Assembly (NCBI RefSeq): GCF_019175345.1
Contig: NZ_CP077717.1
Span: 1-64,000, forward strand
From: Saccharolobus shibatae B12
GTDB lineage: Archaea > Thermoproteota > Thermoprotei_A > Sulfolobales > Sulfolobaceae
Reading direction: 5' to 3'
DNA: 64,000 nucleotides
Part shown: positions 39,310 through 49,199 of the stretch, piece by piece
How the letters are laid out: each line of letters opens with the position of its first letter
Numbering within the stretch: position 1 is the stretch's first letter
Notes under the pieces: model-generated
What the model was told of the DNA's origin: nothing
Databases searched by the model: none
The model's input: only the letters and a program-made list of their open reading frames with translations
Made by a program: the position numbers and the translations under genes

Positions 39310-40172
39310 TCGATAAAGAGGGCAATGTATATACCATTTTAACTAACTATAATCCCCCCGGCTATGTTTTTGCTTATTTGAAATATGTTTATACTGGTAA
39401 AGGTCTTTGGAAAGGATATGAGAGGATATTTAAGAAATATGGTGTCCATAATCTTATTAAGATTAATCAAATGTTTAGTTTTGAGAGTTGTTATGATGCA
39501 TCCTTTCCTATAGTTCTTCTATCTAATATTTCTAGACATTTAAAACCTGAAGAAAGATTACAAGAGATACTAAAGAAAAGTGCTAACGATAATATAATCT
39601 ATACTCTTATTAATTTTATAGAAGAATACGTAAGAGTAAATAATGTAGGTGTTACCGGATCTATTTTACTAGATAATTATCACAACAATTCTGACATCGA
39701 TATAATAATATATGGGCGCAAGAGCGCCTTAGATTTCATTGAATCTTTTGACGGATTTGAAAAAGATTATGAGTGGATTATTGGGGCTAATGAGAATTAT
39801 GATATAGATTTCGCAAATTTATTATATGATAATAGGAGACGAGGGATATACAAGGGTATAAAGATTTCTGTACTCTTCGCTGATGATAAACCTTGGAGAT
39901 ACTGTAATGATGTTTGTAAAAAAGTAGGTAAGGTGAGATTTAGAGCTCATATTTCAGGTGATTATGAAGCTTTAATTTACCCTTCTATTGCATATGTTTT
40001 AGGTAATAACGAATATAACGTTTCTAAAATAATAAGTTATGAGGGTATTTTTTCATCAGTTTTATTTGGAGAGAGACAGGCTGAGATTGAGGGTTTATTA
40101 ATGAGGTGTGAGAAGGAGAACGTTGTGATTGTTGGTGATAGGGATGTCAGAGGGTTTATTAGACCACTGTAA
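39273..40172 (+). CDS. Predicted nucleotidyltransferase (Pol-beta superfamily, COG2413-like)
   Basis: 299 aa. An N-terminal domain of about 125 residues (IDKEGNVYTILTNYNPPGYVFAYLKYV) typical of archaeal COG2413 proteins, then a minimal nucleotidyltransferase core with GVTGSILLDNY and the metal-binding DIDIIIYG, third carboxylate in YDIDFAN. The nucleotide and acceptor are unknown. In citrate lyase and malonate decarboxylase systems a nucleotidyltransferase attaches the cofactor made by CitG/MdcB, and a CitG-like gene follows here, so such a job is conceivable (inference). Confidence 0.75.
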   Translation: MGRDCFFDRDIIIDKEGNVYTILTNYNPPGYVFAYLKYVYTGKGLWKGYERIFKKYGVHNLIKINQMFSFESCYDASFPIVLLSNISRHLKPEERLQEILKKSANDNIIYTLINFIEEYVRVNNVGVTGSILLDNYHNNSDIDIIIYGRKSALDFIESFDGFEKDYEWIIGANENYDIDFANLLYDNRRRGIYKGIKISVLFADDKPWRYCNDVCKKVGKVRFRAHISGDYEALIYPSIAYVLGNNEYNVSKIISYEGIFSSVLFGERQAEIEGLLMRCEKENVVIVGDRDVRGFIRPL

Positions 40173-41031
40173 TGATGTCTCTTACATTTTATCTCAAGCT
40201 TCACTTGTAGAATCCTATATTTTTAAACCAGGTAATGCAAGTAGATTTCAAGATATCACTAATGTGAAATATATTGATATAGTGAAAAGTGCGTTAATTT
40301 CTTCTACGTATTATAAAGAGTTGTGCGTAAGGGGATTTAAGGGGATTATGAGGCTTTACGATACGTTAGTTGAATTGGTAACTCATTCTAGGAAATTTGG
40401 ATTTGAATATCAGTTACTTGGTACCTATCTTTTAATTGCGCCCTTTGCATATGAGGCTGCTAAGAGTGATAATGTTTTTGAATTGAGGAAAAAAGTTGCT
40501 AAACTTATAAGGAGTTTTGGAGTTCTAGAGGCTAAATGGTTTCTCGATGCATTAAAAGAGGTAAATTTGAAATATTTAGGTAGATTAAGTTCAATGGATT
40601 ATAGGGAGATAGAGAATGTGGACTTTTTTACGCTTATGGAGTTTTCATCTAAATATGATATAGTAGCGTTAAATATGGTTAATGACTATTCCATAACCTT
40701 TAATGCATATAACGTTATAAAGAAAGGACTATGTGGATTTGAAAGAGATGTGCAAAGAGCGTTTTTGTATATACTTTCAAATTATCCAGATACTTTAATT
40801 TATAAAAAATATGGAGCTTATGCCGCATTAGAAGTATCTAAGATTGCCAGACTTGTTTCCTCTAATGATTGTCCATCTTCTAATGAGTTAGAGTGGCTTA
40901 ATGAGTATTTGGTTGAAAACAATTTTAATCCAGGGTCAACAGCTGATCTTATAGCATCCTCATTAGCTATATATTATCTAGATGAATGGTATAGCAAGAA
41001 AGATAATCCTCATAGCTGGATTTCCGTGTAA
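40144..41031 (+). CDS. CitG/MdcB-like triphosphoribosyl-dephospho-CoA synthase family protein
   Basis: 295 aa, all-helical. KPGNASRFQDITNVKYIDIVKSA at the N-terminus and NPGSTADLIASSLAIYYL near the C-terminus are the signature ends of the CitG family, which joins ATP and dephospho-CoA to make the precursor of the citrate lyase prosthetic group. Sulfolobus has no known citrate lyase, so the archaeal substrate is open. ATG 40144 is supported by GGTGAT four bases upstream; TTG codons at 40129 and 40132 are alternatives. Overlaps its neighbours by 29 and 50 nt. Confidence 0.75.
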   Translation: MSEGLLDHCNDVSYILSQASLVESYIFKPGNASRFQDITNVKYIDIVKSALISSTYYKELCVRGFKGIMRLYDTLVELVTHSRKFGFEYQLLGTYLLIAPFAYEAAKSDNVFELRKKVAKLIRSFGVLEAKWFLDALKEVNLKYLGRLSSMDYREIENVDFFTLMEFSSKYDIVALNMVNDYSITFNAYNVIKKGLCGFERDVQRAFLYILSNYPDTLIYKKYGAYAALEVSKIARLVSSNDCPSSNELEWLNEYLVENNFNPGSTADLIASSLAIYYLDEWYSKKDNPHSWISV

Positions 41032-41488
41032 TTTAGATCTTATAAATTTGGTAAATGAGTTCGATGCTGATCTTTTTATTGGATTAGGGGATATTGAATG
41101 TCCTCAGTTTATAAGAAATTTTATAGGCATAATTGGGGATATGGAGGATGTTTCAGTGTTAAAATATTTAAGAAATACTGGTAAATATCTCGAGAAGTAT
41201 TTCAATATCTCCTCAGATTTCTCAACAAATATTGTGATTTCACATTATCCCCCTAAAGGCTCAATCACTGGGATTATAAGTGGTGTTAAAGTTGGTTCTC
41301 AAGAGGTTATGGCTAAGGTATTGTCTAATCAACCTAAGATTCTTTTTCATGCTCATTCTGAGGTTCAAGAGGAGTATTATATAAATAATACAAGGGTTAT
41401 ATCTATCGGTAATTTCAGTAAGGGGTATTATACTGAATATGATTCTGAAAAAGGTGAGGTAAAACTGGCTAGAGTTGTCTTGCCATAA
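40982..41488 (+). CDS. Divergent calcineurin-like phosphoesterase (YfcE-like), first metal motif lost
   Basis: 168 aa of the small metallophosphoesterase type. Later motifs can be aligned: GLGDIE (GD), ISHYPP (second His region), FHAHSE (GHxH). But the N-terminal DxH motif is replaced by AGFPCN, and the usual GN(x)D reads GDMED. Metal site 1 is therefore probably broken, suggesting a structural role or altered chemistry. Starts inside the CitG-like gene (50-nt overlap) and its end overlaps the convergent acetyltransferase by 20 bp. Confidence 0.65.
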   Translation: MNGIARKIILIAGFPCNLDLINLVNEFDADLFIGLGDIECPQFIRNFIGIIGDMEDVSVLKYLRNTGKYLEKYFNISSDFSTNIVISHYPPKGSITGIISGVKVGSQEVMAKVLSNQPKILFHAHSEVQEEYYINNTRVISIGNFSKGYYTEYDSEKGEVKLARVVLP

Positions 41489-41972
41489 GATAGGCATCTT
41501 CTCCATCAGCATAGTAACCTTTTAGCACCTTAACTTTCTTGAAGTTCAGTTTCTCATATAGAGCAATTGCAGGATAGTTGGTAACTCTTACTTCTAAATA
41601 TATTTCCTCAGCATTATAGTCATTTTTCATGCTTTTCATTGAGGCTTCTAATAACGCAGTAGCTATTCCTTTTCTTCTATACTCTTCTAATACCGCTATT
41701 GAAACCACATGTCCTTTTCTAACTAATGAGGGTAACTGCTTAATGTTGCTAAATCCCCATTCTATTCTAGGCATTATATATCCTACTACTTTATCGTCAA
41801 CTACGGCTACGAAAAATGCTAAGCCGTATTCCTTTAAATGTTCAACGAAAAAATAATATGGGTAATTTTCTGGTAGTGTTAGTCTATTTATTTTTATTAT
41901 TTGGTCTATATCATCCATTCTTGCATTTCTTAGTGTGAAATCTCTTCCTTTATCTTTTTCAGCGAGCTCCAT
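41469..41972 (-). CDS. N-terminal acetyltransferase (Ard1/RimI-type GNAT)
   Basis: 167-aa GNAT enzyme acetylating protein N-termini; the S. solfataricus homologue (ssArd1) has broad NatA/NatB/NatE-like activity and has been linked to Alba acetylation. Seen: FTLRNARMDDIDQI start, acetyl-CoA loop VLEEYRRKGIA and the C-terminal NYPAIALYEKLNF. ATG 41972 is used; an upstream start at 42032 would run through the divergent promoter. Confidence 0.9.
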   Translation of the reverse strand: MELAEKDKGRDFTLRNARMDDIDQIIKINRLTLPENYPYYFFVEHLKEYGLAFFVAVVDDKVVGYIMPRIEWGFSNIKQLPSLVRKGHVVSIAVLEEYRRKGIATALLEASMKSMKNDYNAEEIYLEVRVTNYPAIALYEKLNFKKVKVLKGYYADGEDAYLMARQL

Positions 41973-42016
41973 ATCAATATCTTTATATAATGTAGTTAAT
42001 ATATATGCACACATAC

Positions 42017-43246
42017 ATGACGCATCCTTCAAAGAAGATAATCGGGAGTGTAAGTAAGGACCTAGCTAATAGAAAGGTATTATTAGCAGTAACTGGAAGT
42101 GTAGCGATATATAAATCATTAGATTTGGCCAGAAGCTTAATGAGGAATGGCGCAGAAGTGAGCGTTATCATGAGTAAAGATGCAGCGAAACTAATTTCTC
42201 CAGAGATGTTTAAGTGGGCTACTGGGAATGACGTATTTACTAAACTTACTGGAGACCTAGAACACGTTTCGTTGGCAGAAGATAATGATATAATGATTGT
42301 AGCTCCCTCAACTGCAAATACTATAGTAAAGATAGCTTACGGAATAGCTGATACACCAATAACTGCTACTGCGTTGAATTTCGTTGGGATGAAAAAGCCC
42401 TTAATTATAGTTCCTTCAATGCATTTACAAATGTATATTTCGCCTCAAGTCGCAGATGCTGTAAATAGGTTAAAGGGGATAGGAGTAGAGATAATAGAAC
42501 CAGATATAATAGGAGATTTAGCGCACTATCCAGAATTAGAATACTTAACCGGCAGAATAACCTCATTTATTTTGAGGGGAAAAGACTTATCTGGACTTAA
42601 TATACTAGTTACTGCTGGACCTACACGTGAGTATTTAGACTCTGTCAGATTTATATCAAATCCCAGTAGCGGAACCATGGGGATATCTATTGCGAATGAA
42701 GCTTATTTTAGAGGAGCTAATGTTAGAGTTATTTCTGGTCCTATAAGTTCTAAGCTAGAACCTTACGTTAGGGATATAGTGCGTATAGAGACAACTGAGG
42801 AGATGCTTAATGAAGTTGTAAAAAGTATAGAAAATGACAAGTTTAGTGTTGTAATTTTAGCGGGAGCTCCTGCTGATTATAAGTTTAAAAACAGATCTGA
42901 TACTAAAATAGACAGCCATACAGAAATACCAAAAGTTGAATTAGAAAGAACGCCAAAAATTTCTGAATATATAAGGAAGTACAATATATTATTAGTAGGT
43001 TTTTCCGCAGAGACTGTAAATTCCGATGAGGAGTTGATTGAGAAAGCCAAAATTAAGATGAGAAGACACGGATTTGATTTAATTGTGGCGAATAATGTTA
43101 GGAGGAAGGATATAGGATTTTCATCTGAATATAATGAAGTTATAGTTATAGATAAGGCTGGTAATGTAAGGAAGATAGAAAAGAATTTTAAGACGGTGGT
43201 AGCGAGGAAGATATTGGATATAGTAAAGGAGCAGTTAAAGAGATGA
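42017..43246 (+). CDS. coaBC: Bifunctional phosphopantothenoylcysteine decarboxylase/ligase
   Basis: Two CoA-biosynthesis steps. About 409 aa: an N-terminal FMN-dependent CoaC domain (TGSVAIYKSLDLAR, APSTANTIVKIAYGIADTP) and a C-terminal CoaB ligase (VTAGPTREYLDSVRFISN, then NPSSGTMG, AGAPADYK). ATG 42017 lies after TATA-like elements; a start four codons upstream is possible. Being next to a CitG-like gene, which may use dephospho-CoA, is suggestive. Confidence 0.94.
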   Translation: MTHPSKKIIGSVSKDLANRKVLLAVTGSVAIYKSLDLARSLMRNGAEVSVIMSKDAAKLISPEMFKWATGNDVFTKLTGDLEHVSLAEDNDIMIVAPSTANTIVKIAYGIADTPITATALNFVGMKKPLIIVPSMHLQMYISPQVADAVNRLKGIGVEIIEPDIIGDLAHYPELEYLTGRITSFILRGKDLSGLNILVTAGPTREYLDSVRFISNPSSGTMGISIANEAYFRGANVRVISGPISSKLEPYVRDIVRIETTEEMLNEVVKSIENDKFSVVILAGAPADYKFKNRSDTKIDSHTEIPKVELERTPKISEYIRKYNILLVGFSAETVNSDEELIEKAKIKMRRHGFDLIVANNVRRKDIGFSSEYNEVIVIDKAGNVRKIEKNFKTVVARKILDIVKEQLKR

Positions 43247-43294
43247 TAAAAGAAGAGTTTAAAATGAATTAGATAATGATATAGAATAGCGGCT

Positions 43295-43369
43295 GGCTCG
43301 GGTAGCTCAGCCTGGAAGAGCGCCGGGCTGTGGACCCGGAAGTCCCGGGTTCAAATCCCGGCCCGAGCC
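43295..43369 (+). tRNA. tRNA-His (GTG), with genomic G-1
   Basis: Acceptor GCTCGGG/CCCGAGC preceded by G at 43295 that can pair with C73, the histidine identity element. Anticodon stem CCGGG/CCCGG, loop CTGTGGA with anticodon GTG, T arm CCGGG-TTCAAAT-CCCGG. No intron. Confidence 0.95.
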
Positions 43370-43434
43370 CTTCCATTAAGTGCACTAATTCACATAAGCT
43401 TATTTTTATATTTCGTGGCACTTTATAGTAGTAT

Positions 43435-44802
43435 ATGGGTAAGTTATTTGGAACTGATGGAATAAGAGGAATTGCTAATACTGAATTGCAACCAGAATTT
43501 GCGTTAAAGATAGGAAAAGCCGTAGGAACATATTTCGGTAAAGGTGCTAGAATTCTAATAGGCAGGGATGTAAGAGCCGGAGGAGATATGTTACTTAGAG
43601 CCGTTGAGAGTGGACTATTGAGTAGTGGCGTATTGGTCTATGAAGCGGGGATGGCTCCTACTCCAGCATTCCAGTACGGTGTGAAAACTTTAGGATATGA
43701 CGGTGGTATTATAATAACCGCTAGTCATAATCCAGCTGAATATAATGGTATCAAAGTCCTTTCTCCACATGGCATTGAGATATCTAGGGAAGACGAGGAT
43801 AAAATAGAAGATATATACTTTAATAATAAATTTCATGTAGTAGAATGGAATGGTTTAGTAAATGATGTGAAAAGAGAAGACAAAGTTATTGAAACTTACG
43901 TACATGGGATACTCTCTCAAGTTGATACTGATAAAATTAGGAGCAAAAAGTATAAGGTCCTCATAGATCCTGCAAATAGTGTAGGTACATTAGTAACTCC
44001 AATTGTAGCAAGGGAATTGGGATGCAAAGTTTTTACTATCAATGGGAATTTAGATCCTCTATTTTCAGCTAGAACACCCGAACCCACATTTGAGAGTCTT
44101 AGTGAGACTGCAAAAGTTGCTAAACAGTTAGGCGTAGATTTGGCAGTAGCTCATGATGGTGACGCGGATAGGGCAATTTTCATAGACTCCATAGGGAGAG
44201 TTCAATGGGGCGATAGAAGCGGTACTTTATTGTCATACTGGGCTTCGATAAAAGCTCCAAATCTGCCTAAGCGTATATTTACTGCAGTTTCTAGCTCTAG
44301 CTTAGTTGAAGAATATCTAAAACAGTACAATATACAGGTTAGGTGGACTAAGGTAGGTAGTGTAGACATCGCACATATGCTATTTAAGGAAAAAGGAGTA
44401 GCGGGATTTGAGGAAAATGGTGGATTTATGTATCCTCCTCATCAAGCAGTAAGAGATGGTGCAATGTCATTCGCTTTAATGCTGGAAATGATGGCATCCG
44501 AGAATGAAAACTCTGCTGAACTATTTAATAGACTTCCTGTTTATTATTTAGTGAAAACAAAAGTAAGAATTACGGAAAAGAGTAATATAGAGAAGATTTA
44601 TGACGAAATAATAGATAAGTACGGAAAGTACGGGAATATAGTTACAATAGATGGTGTTAAGATTATTGGAAACGATTTCTGGCTCCTAGTTAGGAAGAGT
44701 GGTACAGAGCCAATAATAAGAATACTAGTTGAGGCAAAAGATGAGAATAAATCCAAAGAATTAGCTAAAGAGTTAGAAAAGTTGGTGAGTGAGTTAGCAT
44801 GA
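43435..44802 (+). CDS. glmM: Phosphoglucosamine / phosphohexose mutase
   Basis: 455 aa of the alpha-D-phosphohexomutase superfamily: LFGTDGIRG start, catalytic phosphoserine in [11 protein letters not shown] (Ser97), metal loop DGDADR near 240, sugar loop GFEENGG, phosphate loop [11 protein letters not shown]. Archaeal members may act on glucosamine-, glucose- or mannose-phosphates, so GlmM is the likeliest but not the only label. TATA at about 43406 and ATG 43435 indicate a leaderless message. Confidence 0.9.
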   Translation: MGKLFGTDGIRGIANTELQPEFALKIGKAVGTYFGKGARILIGRDVRAGGDMLLRAVESGLLSSGVLVYEAGMAPTPAFQYGVKTLGYDGGIIITASHNPAEYNGIKVLSPHGIEISREDEDKIEDIYFNNKFHVVEWNGLVNDVKREDKVIETYVHGILSQVDTDKIRSKKYKVLIDPANSVGTLVTPIVARELGCKVFTINGNLDPLFSARTPEPTFESLSETAKVAKQLGVDLAVAHDGDADRAIFIDSIGRVQWGDRSGTLLSYWASIKAPNLPKRIFTAVSSSSLVEEYLKQYNIQVRWTKVGSVDIAHMLFKEKGVAGFEENGGFMYPPHQAVRDGAMSFALMLEMMASENENSAELFNRLPVYYLVKTKVRITEKSNIEKIYDEIIDKYGKYGNIVTIDGVKIIGNDFWLLVRKSGTEPIIRILVEAKDENKSKELAKELEKLVSELA

Positions 44803-45188
44803 AATATAGGTTAATGGATTTACTCGCGTGCCCTATGTGCAAACATTTTCCATTAAAACTTTTTGTTTTCTCAGAAAAGGAAATAGACAGAAAATTAAGT
44901 CAAGAAGATAAAAAACCGTTGTGCGAATTATATTGTGCATATAAATCCGCATTTATTAAGGATTTAAACTCTCTGCCTCCTTGTGAGGAGTGTATTAGAA
45001 ACGAAATAGTAGAAGGGGTGCTTTATTGTGAATCTTGTAATAGATGGTATCCAATAATTGATGAAATTCCAAGAATGTTACCAGATAAACTGAGAAAAGA
45101 AGAAGAGGATATCAAATTTTTGGAGAAACATAAAGACAAGATTCCGAAGACCATACTAAGTAGCGGTGTTCCTTTTCGTTTAAAATGA
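44799..45188 (+). CDS. Trm112-like zinc-binding protein
   Basis: 129 aa. DLLACPMCK at the N-terminus, a central pair CEEC, and [20 protein letters not shown], the typical Trm112 end in which an archaeal/eukaryal activator of several methyltransferases binds its partners. Start overlaps glmM by 4 nt (ATGA). The central insertion makes it longer than bacterial YcaR-like forms. Confidence 0.8.
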   Translation: MKYRLMDLLACPMCKHFPLKLFVFSEKEIDRKLSQEDKKPLCELYCAYKSAFIKDLNSLPPCEECIRNEIVEGVLYCESCNRWYPIIDEIPRMLPDKLRKEEEDIKFLEKHKDKIPKTILSSGVPFRLK

Positions 45189-45230
45189 GCTTATTAATTT
45201 GTTTGATGAGTGTATAATATGGTGTAAGTA

Positions 45231-45650
45231 ATGGAAAGTTCATTTATAGGAAATTTAGATGAATGGATAAAATTGCAGAAGAATTTATTGAGTACTTTAA
45301 AAGATATGGAGAAAAAGGAGAAAACTGAGGATATGGATAGATTAGACTTGATATTAGCGTCTAGAACTGCATTTCAGCATATGATGAGAACGTTAAAGGC
45401 CTTTGATCAATGGTTACAAGATCCAATGGTTATAAAACATATGCCTAGAGAAATGTTAGAGGATGTAAAGAATACTAGTTGGGAGTTGCTTCAGAGATTA
45501 TTAGAGTTAGATATTAGACATACAAGTCAATTTAGAGAAATGATCTCGAAAATGAGCAAAGAAGGCAAATTGGATCCATTAATATGGACTAGACCAGTAA
45601 CTGAAGAACATCCAGAAAGAGAAAGAAGAGGTCCATTATCTACGATTTAA
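45231..45650 (+). CDS. DUF2153 family protein
   Basis: 139 aa, predicted all-helical ([40 protein letters not shown]), no membrane segment. It matches the crenarchaeal DUF2153 proteins as I recall them. No function known. 42 nt after the Trm112-like gene. Confidence 0.7.
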   Translation: MESSFIGNLDEWIKLQKNLLSTLKDMEKKEKTEDMDRLDLILASRTAFQHMMRTLKAFDQWLQDPMVIKHMPREMLEDVKNTSWELLQRLLELDIRHTSQFREMISKMSKEGKLDPLIWTRPVTEEHPERERRGPLSTI

Positions 45651-45661
45651 AAATTTGTTAA

Positions 45662-46129
45662 TTATCTCCTTCTTAATTTCATCTCATTTTTTATCTTTAG
45701 GTTATACTCCTCATCATATGCGAGTATTTTTGTTTTTATTTCGTTTAGAGCTTGAGCTACTTTATTTTTGAAGTCCTCTTCTATTTGAGTTTTGTCTAAT
45801 ATCTCTATACCATTGTTCGAGATACCTATTTTCTTAGATACTGGATCATTTTCTATTAGCCCTAGATATAAGAGCGAAGTTAAATCCTCTTTTGCCATTA
45901 AACTAAATACATTGTTTCCTATTACATTGAATTGATATCCTAAATCAACACCTTTCTGCTTCAATTCATATAGCAACATTATTATAGATTTTTCAGTCAA
46001 TTTACCTATTTGTCTTATTATATATAATAGCTGTAATTTTCTCTTATCCTCATTTATTATATTGGTACTTATAACTTGTTTAGATACCATCTTTACGTCT
46101 TTAGACTTTTGTTGTCCCGGTTGTGACAA
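45662..46129 (-). CDS. Hypothetical protein, possible winged-helix domain
   Basis: 155 aa, polar N-terminus, then a helical region KLQLLYIIRQIGKLTEKSII followed by YLGLIENDPVSKKIGISNNG, which looks like a winged-helix pattern (helix, helix, beta wing). The C-terminus is a charged helix. Not recognised as a named family. Read away from hxlA start? No: both run on the minus strand, hxlA upstream by 22 nt, so they may share a transcript. Confidence 0.6.
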   Translation of the reverse strand: MSQPGQQKSKDVKMVSKQVISTNIINEDKRKLQLLYIIRQIGKLTEKSIIMLLYELKQKGVDLGYQFNVIGNNVFSLMAKEDLTSLLYLGLIENDPVSKKIGISNNGIEILDKTQIEEDFKNKVAQALNEIKTKILAYDEEYNLKIKNEMKLRRR

Positions 46130-46151
46130 ATTTAAACCCCATATATACTTA

Positions 46152-46829
46152 TTATCTCCCCTTTAATATGTTAACTATCTCTTTAGAGACGTTCTTAGGT
46201 TCCTTACTTCGAGTTATCGCTCCTCCTACTACATATATGCTTACCGGTAGATCTATGAGTTCTAAAATTCTATCTTTATTTAAGCCTCCAGCTATTGATA
46301 TTAATAAGTCTAGCTCAGATACCTTTCTGATTTCACTCTTTAAATCTGCTACACTTATGCCTCTACTCTTTTGTACATCCAAACCTACATGGAAACCTAT
46401 AATATCTACTCCTAATTGCTTAAGTTCTTTTGCTCTTTCATATACGTTTTTAACGTTGATTAAATCAGCCTGGACTAGTATATCTAATTCTCTAGCCTTT
46501 TTTACCGCTGAATGAATAGTTGAATTGTCCATTATTCCTAAAACTGTCATTATGTTAGCTCCGCCTAGTTTAGCTATTTCAACTTCAACGTCTCCTGCAT
46601 CTGCAGTTTTAGTATCAGCCACAATTATTTTATCTGGAACTATTGATTTTATTTTTCTTATTCCTTCTATCCCGAATGATTTTAGTAATGGTGTTCCTAT
46701 TTCAATGATTTCATTTTCTAGATCTTTAACTTCATTAACTACTTTTATTGCGTCATTGATATCTATAAAATCTAGAGCTATTTGTAAAAATTTTTCAGTA
46801 CGAAGTTTTTCAAGTAGTACCTCTCTCAT
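46152..46829 (-). CDS. hxlA: 3-hexulose-6-phosphate synthase family protein
   Basis: 225-aa TIM barrel of the OMP decarboxylase superfamily. [26 protein letters not shown] and [16 protein letters not shown] follow the HPS pattern rather than true PyrF (which has DxKxxDI). In archaea HPS runs in reverse to supply ribulose 5-phosphate for nucleotides, so linkage to pyrG fits. The isomerase partner PHI (HxlB) is not in the window. Confidence 0.85.
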   Translation of the reverse strand: MREVLLEKLRTEKFLQIALDFIDINDAIKVVNEVKDLENEIIEIGTPLLKSFGIEGIRKIKSIVPDKIIVADTKTADAGDVEVEIAKLGGANIMTVLGIMDNSTIHSAVKKARELDILVQADLINVKNVYERAKELKQLGVDIIGFHVGLDVQKSRGISVADLKSEIRKVSELDLLISIAGGLNKDRILELIDLPVSIYVVGGAITRSKEPKNVSKEIVNILKGR

Positions 46830-46919
46830 TTAAGGTAAATATGTGCTTTAAAAGTACTTAAAGTAATTGACAGTGACTTTTTATTTTATAGCAGTGAATG
46901 CAAATTACTGTGGATATTA

Positions 46920-48527
46920 GTGTCCAACAAGTACATAATCGTTACAGGTGGAGTTTTATCAAGTGTTGGTAAAGGTACGTTAGTTGCCTCTATTGGTATG
47001 CTACTTAAAAGAAGAGGATATAATGTAACTGCAGTAAAAGTAGATCCATATATTAATGTTGATGCGGGTACAATGAATCCTTATATGCATGGTGAAGTAT
47101 TTGTAACTGAGGATGGTGCAGAGACAGATTTAGATTTAGGTCATTATGAGAGATTTATGGATATTAATATGACAAAGTATAATAATATAACAGCAGGTAA
47201 GGTATATTTTGAGGTTATAAAGAAGGAAAGAGAAGGCAAATATCTAGGTCAAACCGTGCAAATTATCCCACACGTTACTGATCAGATAAAGGATATGATA
47301 AGATATGCAAGTAAGATAAATAACGCCGAGATTACCTTAGTGGAAATAGGTGGGACTGTAGGTGACATAGAAAGTTTACCATTTCTAGAAGCAGCTAGAC
47401 AACTCAAACTAGAAGAAGGCGAAGATAATGTTGTTTTTGTGCATATAGCTTTAGTAGAATATTTATCTGTAACTGGAGAACTGAAAACTAAACCATTGCA
47501 GCATAGTGTGCAAGAATTAAGAAGAATTGGAATACAACCAGATTTTATTGTTGGCCGAGCTACATTAGCCTTAGATGATGAAACTAGGCGCAAAATTGCT
47601 CTGTTCACTAACGTTAAGGTAGATCATATAGTCTCTAGCTATGATGTAGAAACATCCTACGAGGTACCCATTATCCTAGAAAACCAGAAATTAGTTTCTA
47701 AGATACTTACTAGGCTTAAATTAGAGGATAGGCAAGTAGATTTGACAGATTGGATAAGCTTCGTTAATAACATAAAAGGAATAAATAGTAAAAAGACCAT
47801 TAATATTGCACTAGTTGGAAAGTACACAAAGCTAAAGGATAGTTACATAAGTATCAAGGAAGCGATTTATCATGCTTCAGCTTACTTAGGAGTAAGGCCT
47901 AATCTTATATGGATAGAATCGACTGATTTGGAAAAGGATTCCAAGAATTTAGATGAGGTATTAGGGAATGTAAATGGAATCATAGTTTTACCTGGATTTG
48001 GAAGTAGAGGAGCTGAAGGTAAGATTAAGGCTATAAAGTACGCTAGAGAACGTAATATACCGTTCTTGGGTATATGCTTTGGTTTTCAACTATCTATTGT
48101 AGAATTCGCTAGGGATGTTTTAGGTCTTAGTGATGCTAATTCTACTGAAATTAATCCAAATACTAAGGATCCAGTTATTACTTTACTAGACGAGCAAAAA
48201 AATGTAACTCAACTTGGAGGGACTATGAGGCTAGGAGCCCAGAAGATTATAATAAAAGAAGGGACAATTGCCTATCAGTTATATGGTAAAAAGGTTGTAT
48301 ATGAAAGGCATAGACATAGATATGAAGTAAATCCTAAATATGTTGATTTACTAGAAGATGCAGGATTAGTAGTTTCTGGTATTAGTGAAAATGGTTTGGT
48401 TGAAATTATAGAGTTACCTTCTAATAAGTTCTTTGTAGCAACTCAAGCTCATCCAGAATTTAAGAGCAGACCAACAAATCCATCTCCTATATATCTAGGC
48501 TTCATTAGGGCTGTTGCTACTCTTTAA
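46920..48527 (+). CDS. pyrG: CTP synthase
   Basis: Amidates UTP to CTP. 535 aa: synthetase domain with [12 protein letters not shown] and [14 protein letters not shown], then a class I glutaminase domain with catalytic Cys in GICFGFQLS and the C-terminal His/Glu in [12 protein letters not shown] start at 46920. Divergent from hxlA (90 bp). Its 3' end overlaps an ArsR-type regulator by 33 bp. Confidence 0.97.
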   Translation: MSNKYIIVTGGVLSSVGKGTLVASIGMLLKRRGYNVTAVKVDPYINVDAGTMNPYMHGEVFVTEDGAETDLDLGHYERFMDINMTKYNNITAGKVYFEVIKKEREGKYLGQTVQIIPHVTDQIKDMIRYASKINNAEITLVEIGGTVGDIESLPFLEAARQLKLEEGEDNVVFVHIALVEYLSVTGELKTKPLQHSVQELRRIGIQPDFIVGRATLALDDETRRKIALFTNVKVDHIVSSYDVETSYEVPIILENQKLVSKILTRLKLEDRQVDLTDWISFVNNIKGINSKKTINIALVGKYTKLKDSYISIKEAIYHASAYLGVRPNLIWIESTDLEKDSKNLDEVLGNVNGIIVLPGFGSRGAEGKIKAIKYARERNIPFLGICFGFQLSIVEFARDVLGLSDANSTEINPNTKDPVITLLDEQKNVTQLGGTMRLGAQKIIIKEGTIAYQLYGKKVVYERHRHRYEVNPKYVDLLEDAGLVVSGISENGLVEIIELPSNKFFVATQAHPEFKSRPTNPSPIYLGFIRAVATL

Positions 48528-48794
48528 AACTATTATAATTTTATCATATTTGGCTTTTATAATCTTTTTTATTCCTTTTATTCCATTCTGATACTCGACT
48601 TCAACCAAACCTAGATTTTCAAGTTCAGAAATATGTGAGCTTATGTTTCCCTTACTCATATTAAGTTTTTCAGTGAGCTCTGATATGCTCATTGGCATTA
48701 TTGAAACCAGTTGCAGTATATTTATTCTAGTCATTGTAGATAACGCCTTAGAAATTTCGTAGATTTTCTCTGGATCATCGATTACTAGCTCCAT
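48495..48794 (-). CDS. ArsR/MarR-type winged-helix regulator
   Basis: 99 aa: winged helix with recognition helix in [20 protein letters not shown], after an N-terminal helix [21 protein letters not shown] typical of ArsR proteins. No cysteines, so not a metal sensor of the usual kind. A TTAGC-N8-GCTAA palindrome 5 bp before its start may be its own operator. Target genes unknown. Confidence 0.85.
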   Translation of the reverse strand: MELVIDDPEKIYEISKALSTMTRINILQLVSIMPMSISELTEKLNMSKGNISSHISELENLGLVEVEYQNGIKGIKKIIKAKYDKIIIVLKSSNSPNEA

Positions 48795-48799
48795 AAATA

Positions 48800-48817
48800 T
48801 TAGCTTCTAATTGCTAA
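48800..48817. promoter_or_regulatory. Possible operator of the ArsR-type regulator
   Basis: Perfect 5-bp arms TTAGC and GCTAA separated by 8 bp, located 5 bp upstream of the regulator's ATG (minus strand), where a bound dimer would block transcription. A dimeric winged helix would suit it. Confidence 0.4.
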
Positions 48818-48900
48818 CTCTAATAAACAATAATGCATATATGCCAGCAAGTTAAAGCTTACAAGATAAAATTTAAATTAGAAAATAGAGGGATGATATT

Positions 48901-49164
48901 GTGCAAGCAAAAGTAGAAAATCCGTTGAAGAGTTTAAGAACGGCAATAAATAGGATCGTGCTGGTAAAACTTAAGGACGGCTCAGAGTACATTGGAAAAC
49001 TAGAACAAACTGACGGAACTATGAATTTAGTATTAAGAGATTGTACTGAAATTAGAGAAGGTACTTCTGAACCAGTAGCAAAATATGGTAGGGTACTTAT
49101 AAGAGGTAGCAATATATTATTCATTAGTGTTGACTATGAGACAGTTATGAATAGTGAGAAATAA
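48901..49164 (+). CDS. Sm-like archaeal protein (SmAP)
   Basis: 87 aa, forms RNA-binding heptamer rings. Sm1 motif [26 protein letters not shown] and Sm2 motif [17 protein letters not shown] start after a TATA-like AAATTTAAATTA. Normal length for SmAP1/2. Confidence 0.93.
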   Translation: MQAKVENPLKSLRTAINRIVLVKLKDGSEYIGKLEQTDGTMNLVLRDCTEIREGTSEPVAKYGRVLIRGSNILFISVDYETVMNSEK

Positions 49165-49199
49165 GATTTAAATTAGTATATTTGTTTGAGGAACCTATA

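Noticed and set aside
46123-46515. 130-codon plus-strand open frame over hxlA
   Set aside because: Antisense to the hexulose-phosphate synthase gene, Ser/Leu/Thr-rich shadow composition.
46152-46829. Orotidine 5'-phosphate decarboxylase (pyrF)
   Set aside because: Active-site string is ADTKTADAG, the hexulose-phosphate synthase form, instead of the DxKxxDI of OMP decarboxylase.
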